A stretch of DNA of 26,192 nt. Origin: Saccoglossus kowalevskii (Eukaryota > Hemichordata > Enteropneusta > Harrimaniidae). Below, one piece after another: positions 18,455-26,192 of the stretch; positions within the stretch are counted from its first letter, which is position 1, and each line of letters opens with the position of its first letter. A program made the position numbers and the translations under genes. A model generated the notes under the pieces. The model was not told the origin of the DNA, did not search any database, and saw only the letters and a program-made list of their open reading frames with translations. The stretch covers positions 68,538 to 94,729 of the forward strand of contig NW_003135839.1 in the NCBI RefSeq assembly GCF_000003605.2, read 5' to 3'.

Positions 18455-20330
18455 CGTTAATATTACGTTGCGTGTGACAAGTGGCTCGCTAAGAATATCA
18501 GTTACTATCACTAAATTTACAAACTTTATCAATAGACTTCCAACATTGAAGGTGTTCACAATAAAGTGATGGCAGGTGACGGTATAGATGTCCATGGAAG
18601 TTGAATGGTACAATGCATATTATTTACCTGGTTAACAGTCAAAGAATTCAACACAAGGATGGCCATAGTTGCTGTACAGATATCTTTGAATGTAATAACT
18701 GAGACGCAAAGTGTTGATGTGCGTTGGAAGGTGCGTGACATTTTGCTGATCTTTTCTAAAAGGGAGATACGGTGTTTCAGGTGAAACTCAATGTCGGCCG
18801 TGCCAAAACAATTCAAGCAACATTCTCTGCACATTTAGGACTATGTCGATGGGCGGTGCAAAGCTGATGAAACAGTACAATAGCTTTGAAGAAATCAGGT
18901 TATTAATGGCAAGTGTGCGCCCTCTGTAGGACATGCTATGAACACATTGATTCTAGAAATGTATTTTCTTGACACAAGTTCAGCCCAGTTGTTATCAGTA
19001 AGTATGTCTGGCTATTCCCAAGATAAACACCCAAAGTTTCAACCCCACGTTGATTTGTTTGATATTAAGGGGAGATATGGTGTTTTTGCGCCATCTACCA
19101 GCCATTGACCGTTCTTATTTTTCAAGATTTGTTTTAGAATCTGTAGCCTGCTCATTAACTTGTAATCGGTGAGCAAGTGAACTGAAATCCTGTATCCGAG
19201 TTATGAAATATGAAAAAAATTACGTCATCGGCATAAACAGTGTGTTTATAGAGCTGTTTATTGCTGTGTGGTATGAACAATCTTTCAATATTTTCATTAT
19301 TCCTCCTTGTATGGACTAGTGCACGTGGTTCAATGGCTATAACATTAAGGGCAGTCTGAATACCCATAGTTTCTGTAATGGGTGCAGTGAAGGTGCAATT
19401 AACGCGAACCAGAGACTATGGACATGGCCATAAATTAGGCGAATGTAAGAAATGAAACGATCACCAAAACCAAAGGCAAAAAGTGTGTTAAAGAGATAGC
19501 TATGATTTATTCTATGAAATGCCTTTTCTTGTTCTAGGGCGACAATAGCCAGGGGAGAGTTAATGGAGTTTGCATAGTTAATGCTGTCATGTAGGAGACT
19601 AATGTTGTCATGAATATGCCTGTTGGGAATGCTACAAGTTTGGTCAACAATGTGCCAATTCGTTTGGTATCCCACCAGCACGCCCGAGTGGAAGCATTTT
19701 GACAGTAGAGCTCATTTTGTCAAACGTGGTCGGTTCATCAAGGTCATCAATGTCAGTTTCAAAGAGCTTTGATAGGCATTCAAAAATATTATTTTGAGCA
19801 TCAATGTCGATGCCGTTAGGTTATTGTGAAAATTGTGTATAATTTTGTGAATTTCAGTTTCAAATTGACTGGCACATGAAATGAAATATCTCCTTTTTAT
19901 TATTGTTTTTCTCTAACTGGAAAAAGAAAGAGTTGCACGTATCACTTTCGTACGCGAGTTACATGAGCTGGTTTAACGAGGCGTGCAAGAAGTTCCTTCT
20001 TTTCATTGTAGCTGTTCAAAAGCGGCGCATTGTGGGTAGTAGTTTATTTAATGGCTTGGATTTTCATTTTCATGTATGTGTTTATCTTGTTTTAATGCGG
20101 AATTTACTTTTGTGTTTGATGTCCTACCATGCCTGGATATTCACATAATTGTGTCTATGCCATGTAAGCATCGTCGCCCAAAATCCCAGTATTCATACAC
20201 CACACAGGACTCTTATTTTTACCACAGTCTATAACGATGATGATGCTGATAAGAGAGTGATCAGAAAAGGCTAGCGCACCAGCAACCAAAATTATATATA
20301 TTGCATATACATGAATAGTTGTGTTAAACT
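18455..20330 (-). mobile_element. Tx1/L1-like non-LTR retrotransposon, heavily frameshifted
   Basis: On the minus strand, landmarks appear in element order across changing frames. The AP-endonuclease C-terminus is ALAFSDHSLIS (SDH at 20257-20265), followed by MNTGIL and FFFQLEK linker motifs. The RT begins MLPLGRAGGIPNEL, then DQTCSIPNRHIHDN after a deletion, then ALEQEKAFHRI with the catalytic Asp replaced by Glu (19532-19534), then YADD at 19224-19235. After the RT come GRWRKNTISPLNIK, NWAELVSRKYISRINVF, RMLLELFWHGRH, LRLSYYIQRYLYS, LPSLYCEHLQCW and ILSEPLV. The post-RT string (FFWxGRHW, LYLP, FRLQxxQRYLY) is characteristic of the Tx1/L1 group. Motif B (RQGCPLSP) is mostly deleted at a frameshift near 19367. 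Many stops and indels make it inactive. The endonuclease may extend to about 20450 (HMGTSGHF), tentatively. Confidence 0.85.
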
Positions 20331-21420
20331 GGTCACAGGAGTTTCAACATTTCGGCTTTTGTTTTCATCGGTGCTAGGCAGTGAAAATGCCCGGATGTAC
20401 CCATGTGAAGACATACATATTTGCAAATGTTCTCGGTGCTATTGGACGTACTTTCCAATTGTTTCTTGCGTCTGATAGGTGTTCCAATTAGGCTTTGAGT
20501 AGTTATAAACTGCATATATGGAAGAACGTGACATCGATTCGGCATGAAAGAGAGGCATTTGGACTGTCCACTGTAATACCCCATTGTCACGCTACGAAAT
20601 CTTAAAATAAAGTAAGTTATTTTTCTTAATTAATCCTTTATTATTCTCTTTTGAAAATATACATACACAATATATATATATAACATTGTATATTCATTTG
20701 TATGTGTGTTATTGCCGATATTCTGCTCAATCATCACGAACTGTTTAAATTCAACATCTGTAATTACATAAACGGACAAATTTGGTTCAGGTCATTGAGA
20801 TAATCAGGTCATACCCGTCGAATACGTTATTAGTTATACGGCGGGCAACGTCTATGTATTTTTTATAAGCTTATGTTCAAATATTGATGCAAAAAAATGA
20901 AATATGATCCTCGACAACCTGTCATTTGTTACTAAGAATTGTATTCATAATTTTCTATTTAAATAGCAATAAATGAATTTAACAAAATAAAATTTGAAAG
21001 TTTTCTGTGGCACACATGTTATACATAGTTCTTTCTCAAAATATGCCTCCAATTACCCGCTGGTGAAAGAGTACACTATATCCGCAGAAACATTGACAGT
21101 CCACGGCTGATTATTTCTGTTAAACAACCCTTGGGCAATTTAGATAGTTGTTTGAGATGTACGAATGAGAATGTGTGCATCTTGCCAGGTTGTCGTGGTA
21201 TAATTCAGCAATAGTACACATTTTAGTGGCTTACAATAAGGCAGAAGAGTAAAATTACATTAGCAATTAACCATCTCTATTTAAGAAATTAGTACACTTC
21301 ATTACAAATGTATAAATAATACATTGTTTTTAAAAAATATATAGATTTAGTATTATACTACCTTTAATGCTAGATCTATCCGTATTTGTGTTTCACGGTA
21401 ATAGTTAGTTACCAGCTATA
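20331..21420. other. Gene-poor stretch
   Basis: The first 120 bp may still be LINE endonuclease. Beyond that is AT-rich sequence with a short (TA)n tract at about 20670-20682. No exon or RNA gene recognised. Confidence 0.35.
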
Positions 21421-21472
21421 AAAATTTACACAGTCGACATAATAATATAACTGGTCGACCGCTGTAAATTTT
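21421..21472. repeat. Imperfect inverted repeat, about 18-nt arms
   Basis: AAAATTTACACAGTCGAC (21421-21438) pairs with GTCGACCGCTGTAAATTTT (21454-21472), with one small bulge and a mismatch, across a 15-nt AT-rich loop. The two SalI-like GTCGAC cores make it stand out from the AT background. Confidence 0.7.
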
Positions 21473-22261
21473 GTTTTATATTGTAAAAACGAAACAACCG
21501 TGTTTGTAAGTGTCAGAAAAAGTACATTGAAAGTATTTGAGAAATAAAAGTGTTTCTATAACTCCTCGACAGACATATATTGTAATTATATAATACAAAA
21601 CAACATAAATATATAAAACGTTATCATTTGTCATGTTCTGTAGCAAGATGAAAGACCAGAGGGGGTGTATAGGCATAGTTGCAACTGATGGAATAATTGT
21701 AACACAATAATTGGTATATTCACAACACATGTATAATACCAATATGTAGTATAATTACCATGTAGTATAGCAGATAGTATAATAGAAACGCATGGTATAT
21801 TGACAAGAGATTGTGTTACTCCTGTTGCAGATGGTATACATGAAACGAATGTTGTACCTGAATTATATGGCACAATTACAGATTGTAAAAATAAAATACC
21901 TACAATTTTATAATTAATATGATGTGATAATACATTATATCAAAATCAATACGCACATATTGCTGTTGACGTAAAAGCAAAATAACTGTGGGTTCGTGTC
22001 TAATAAACACATATCTGTAATTTTTTGCAGTCCACATTAACAATCGTGCTTTGAGGAATCCAGTCCGATTTCTTGTTGCTCAAGGGGGAGAATCATTTAC
22101 TGTAGTATTTTAGAAGCACCGAACATTTTAGAAAATTGTATTAAAAAATAAAGCGCTTTGTTATATGAAATCTACCTAACGTACGCCTTGATTACAGTGT
22201 ACGTTTTCAGATATTTTAAAAAGGGTGGTTAGAACCAGTGTCCAATGCTTTAAATGAAGCT
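21473..22261. other. Gene-poor stretch with local repeats
   Basis: GGTATATT(C/G)ACAA occurs at about 21713 and 21793. GTAACACAAT (near 21699) is exactly complementary to ATTGTGTTAC (near 21810). Overlapping minus ORFs (21476-21742, 21631-21873) show no domain and are explained by these repeats. Confidence 0.35.
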
Positions 22262-22300
22262 GAGTTGTGTACAACTCGCATAGTGTGGTGAGCACTATGC
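22262..22300. repeat. Two directly abutting perfect hairpins
   Basis: GAGTTGT-GT-ACAACTC (22262-22277, 7-bp stem) is followed without a spacer by GCATAGTG-loop-CACTATGC (22278-22300, 8-bp stem, 7-nt loop). Confidence 0.7.
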
Positions 22301-24265
22301 AATTCCAGTTATTTTTTGAGAGCAGAGATGTAACCAATTGCTGATCAAGTTCCCAAACTGATGGGAAACGTGGATGACTGTGTATTTAACCAACAATATA
22401 GTTCTATCAAGCTATTTGGAATTGATAAACTGAACTAGTAATGATTTGTGTAATATAGTTAATTTTTGGCTGCTGAACGAACGAGAAATTGCCACTTTTT
22501 AATTTATTTATTCCAATAGTTACAAGAAATAAATCAATAAGAATCCGTATCTACTTGCTAAACGATGGGTGCTTGTCTTGCATTTTAGTTTAAACGGGGT
22601 AGTTATTGCATGTATAGTTATGAAGTAACTTTTTCTAAACATTCTTTGTTGTATGCTGTGATATTTAGGAAATAAACATATAAATTATTGCAGTACGAAA
22701 AATAAACGAAGACGCTTCTAGTAAGTGTGAAAAACACTCCATAGTTGAATCACCAAATAAAAAAAAGGCAGCAACCAGGTTTTCTGAACGTGATAAAGTC
22801 ATGAGAAAACGTTGGATATTTTGTTTATCAAACATACTCATGTTGCTCGATTCGTGATTTGAACTCAATGACTACCTGGATAGGTTTTAATAAAAGAACT
22901 GCACGACCAATTCGAGTGTGTCATTTCAATAAAATGCTTCAACATGGGGTTCATCATATAATAATTGTGAATCACATGTTCGATAGCTATGAATATCACC
23001 ATTCGCACAAATCTTCATTCAAAGTCACATGTTTTGCAAATCGTAAATACATTCTGTCTTTGTCTTTCAGCACAATTCACTCACGATCAATGGAAAGATC
23101 GTGCAGTTCAACTGTGTAAGCATAAATTAACATTATCTCCTACGAAAGTGTGATGTACATACAATAGATAGTAGCCTTATTGTGCCCCAAATGCGATGAA
23201 AAGGCACGAATTCAGTAAACATTTTCCATCAATGAGTTTACGAAGCGTATAAGCGTTGGCGGTGTTACAACCGTGTGCTTCAACGAACTAACAAACTGAC
23301 CAAACTATTGATTATCCTCAATATCATAAAAAAAAAAAAAAACATTTTCAAACTTTAGTTCACTGAATTGATATATGTCAGATTTTGTCGGATTTTGTCA
23401 TGGAAATCTACATCTTGTTCATCTTCGTTCGTACTTTAGTCGTGTTACAATCACTAGATACAATAAGTATCAATTAGAATTTACGTAACCGCGGCAGCAA
23501 ATGGTGGCTAACATATTGTTCATCTACTAGCATTGTTAAAAATAAAAGTGATATTTCGTTTGCTGTGAAATTTATATAGATACATGAATGCATGATATAT
23601 GATACCCAGAAAGTCGCAAAGGTTTGGATGATAATACGATTGGAAGCGTTCATCTTGTCAACGTGGATGATGTGTGTTAGGTTAGCTAATTCATGATTCT
23701 ATGTGTATAAAGACCACGAGAAACAAGATAAACTGCTCTTCGTTGGTCTTCTATATTATCTATGATTGTTATTCACGACACATGTCGAATCTATGTAATT
23801 ATACTTTCCAATTACTTAATAAGAGTGCATGATTATGAGTCACGTGTCCACGTTATTCATTTCACTTTTCGCCAATTTGAAAGTAAATCGCCTCTTCGTG
23901 CATAAATGATTGTCATGGTCTTCATGTATTCGCTCATTGACATCTCTAAAGCACGACCAATTAAGCACGTACATTATAGTATCAGTAATTGTATATGATC
24001 GTCAATTGCTGGAAGCGGTTCTAACAGTTCAAGTAGGGATTAGTATAACAGGTCAAACGCATGGAAAAAAATGAGGTAATTGCAGTAGCTCAATATATGA
24101 CAAATAAAATGTTAGGTATGTCCAGAAAATACAACAAAACAGTAAGCTATAGTTGTTTCTTCACACCATGCAAATTACTAGTTTTGAATAACAATACAAA
24201 ATAATATACAATGTCAGAATAAAATAAATAAGTGTCTCCTCTAATGTAAATTTACCATTTTTTTT
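22301..24265. other. Gene-poor stretch
   Basis: No recognised exon, RNA gene or mobile element. A poly-A run lies at about 23328-23342. The plus ORF at 22859-23119 and the minus ORF at 22665-22868 show no domain. Confidence 0.4.
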
Positions 24266-24700
24266 CTCGCGAATAGAACATTTTCCGTTCACTGCGAGAA
24301 TCACGCGTTATGCGTGAAATCGAAGTAAAAACAGGACAAACAAAGGTCATAGCGTCGTAGTCGCGTCAAACATCGCGTGGGATTCGACAAACGCGAAAGT
24401 ATTTTGGGGACATTTCCATGTTTAATAATGTGCTGTCCACATTTGATGATAGACAATTTCGATTAAGTAAGGGTATTCGGAAGCAATATTCCTCTGTCGA
24501 AGATCGGCCGGTCGGTGTGAGCTACGAAATAAGGAAATTCGAGTTCAAAATCAAATCGTTCGATTTTTGCGGCAGATTCGACGCGCGTCTTCATGCATCT
24601 CGCGAGATCTCGCAATTGTACGGAAAATCACCTATTCCATCAATGGTTAATATTATCTGCGTTCTGTGATCCGAGAGGTGTGTCCCGATGCGAAGGTGGC
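24266..24700. promoter_or_regulatory. CpG-rich patch with ATCTCGCGAGAT palindrome
   Basis: CpG dinucleotides are dense here against a CpG-poor background. The perfect palindrome ATCTCGCGAGAT (24597-24608) contains TCTCGCGAGA, a methylation-sensitive CpG-promoter motif in vertebrates (BANP-type). Open frames run both ways (24418-24669 plus; 24591-24860 minus), but neither encodes a domain I recognise. It may be a promoter or first exon of an unidentified gene. Confidence 0.3.
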
Positions 24701-26192
24701 GATAATTTGCAGTCGCTACTGGACCTACAGACAAAACAATGAATCCAGTAAGACCAACGTGGCTGGTGTGTTGCTTGTCAAACCTAAAAAAACATCGAAC
24801 AATTCCCTTGAAAATGAATAGCAGAATAGTACATGTTGAACTGTGAAACAATTGACTCATTTATGTATATTATCAGCAATATGTTCACGAAGCTTGCCAT
24901 GTTTCCATAGAAACACTGAGATATTACACAATGCCATTATATTAAATGTTCTGGAAGGTTTCAGATATCGAATATTGGTTTCTTGTTGCGATATTACTTT
25001 CACAATCAATATTCCAAACGAGATGATAAAGTGACGGATGAGTAGAAACAATATCTCATCCGACCTATAGCATCATGTGCACGTTACAGGTTAATGAGTG
25101 TCGATCTATTTCTACATATGACGTCAATCATCGTCATGCCACTTACTGGTCGTTTGATTTTTCATATGGGGTGTCTCTTCCCAACAGCCAGTATGTTAGT
25201 ATTTTGCCCTTTCCCTGAAAAAAAACACAAATATGCATATTTATAGAAGGTTTGAAGTACTGCAATCGCTCATGTACCCACTACTCACTCACCAATTGCA
25301 TGCTTACCTGCGTGTATGTGCTACTTGATTGATTGATTCATTCATTCATTGATTAATCTGTCAAACATAATTAATACTTAAAGATAGTCGAATCATAACC
25401 CTAGACACATCTTGTTGATGGTAGAATAAAGCACAACTTCGTTTACTGTAGCGTGACATAAAATGCTACATTTGTTCCGATGTGTCGCATACGACAGATA
25501 TTATTATTCATGTAAATATGAAACCCAGGGTTTCTGGAAATTTACGTTATGCCGACCTATCCAATAAACATATTTCTTGGAACTACTGAAAAATGTTATT
25601 ATTCTGTGTCATTTCTTTGAGTCTGTAAGATAGTAACCTAGATTGATATATGTATCACTGTTGGCCATGGGCGCATGTGTAAAATAACATTGTACGTGTT
25701 TAAATGTATTGTCATTCATGGTCATACATATGGCGGTAGTATGTTGTCACCAATGAATACGAGAGAATGACCATAGCAAGCAATAAGACCTGTAAATACG
25801 CGTGGTCGTTTCAATACTGTCCTCATGAAGAGTTCTCAAAGATATAAATTATGATTAATTAATGTATTACGCCACCTGGTGATGCATTCATAAAAACGTG
25901 GACGTGATTTCTCAGTGTTATAAAAGAACTCGTGAACTGGCCTTTACATTTGTGCGGTGTGAAAGTTATTTTCACTTTCTAACAGCGATTTGAGAATAAC
26001 TATGCAAATTATATGCATATTGTAATTTACAGAAATACAACATGTGTTTGACTTCATATGACCAAGTGTTTTCACCTGACAGATAAGTGACAAATAAGTG
26101 TGGAATGATGACTGAGAGTTATTTAACTTTGTCCAATACACGTTTGCCGTTGATTGCCGTACATTGGGTAACGACCGCACTCCTCGAGAACA
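24701..26192. other. Gene-poor stretch with a CRE and a tetranucleotide repeat
   Basis: A perfect CRE palindrome TGACGTCA lies at 25119-25126. A tetranucleotide run of GATT then CATT units lies at about 25328-25353. No recognisable exon or RNA gene to the window end. The last minus ORF (25944-26180) shows no domain. Confidence 0.4.

Noticed and set aside
17990-25497. TGTCGCATACGAC at both 17990 and 25486
   Set aside because: A 13-nt match without flanking similarity; no evidence of paired LTRs.
1-26192. tRNA, 5S, snRNA genes and CRISPR arrays
   Set aside because: No A/B-box pair with a clover-leaf, no snRNA signatures and no regularly spaced repeats were seen on either strand. A tRNAscan/Infernal run would be decisive.

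Overview
This is an AT-rich eukaryotic genome window with GT/AG introns, a TATA/heat-shock-type promoter and several animal protein families: an ANF-receptor ectodomain, a TDP-43 N-terminal domain, a HECT domain, an rve-like integrase and non-LTR reverse transcriptases. The mix fits a marine invertebrate, perhaps a lophotrochozoan or invertebrate deuterostome. I cannot place it to phylum from sequence alone. Genes are sparse. Most recognisable sequence is either single exons of larger genes or decayed mobile elements. A 50-N assembly gap lies at 15607-15656.

Layout. 1-340: a cluster of core-promoter motifs (YY1-like, TCTCGCGAG-like, NRF1 half site) with no recognisable gene. 826-1191 and 4424-4795: two copies of a dispersed foldback repeat. 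Each has an identical CArG box, a perfect 12-bp palindrome and a 41-nt-arm hairpin. 3150-3480 and 9718-10010: two copies of a second, more diverged repeat. 7120-7347 (minus): first coding exon of an ANF-receptor protein, probably a receptor guanylyl cyclase, ending at a consensus donor and carrying a one-base homopolymer frameshift in the signal peptide. 8968-9330 (plus): C-terminal remnant of a LINE. 12992-13227: a spaced direct repeat. 13299-13637: a PIF/Harbinger-like MITE with TTA duplications.

14184-14830 (plus): a rve-like integrase remnant that still holds a 169-codon ORF but has lost the segments carrying two of its three catalytic acidic residues. 15285-15606 (minus): a frameshifted HECT C-lobe next to the gap. 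16548-16802 (minus): an exon for a TDP-43-type N-terminal domain, with a YY1-like site just upstream, a consensus donor at its end and one frameshift. 17890-18317 (plus): two heat-shock elements plus a TATA box, either a heat-shock promoter or an LTR. 18455-20330 (minus): a badly broken Tx1/L1-like non-LTR retrotransposon, from the endonuclease C-terminus to beyond the reverse transcriptase. 20330-26192: almost featureless, apart from small inverted repeats and a CpG-rich patch at 24266-24700.

The genes do not form an operon or pathway. The one pair that might belong together is the TDP-43-type exon and the HECT fragment, which are on the same strand about 1 kb apart in transcription order. 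I raise this as a possible gene fusion, not a conclusion. Homology calls are from memory of family motifs; no database search was possible.
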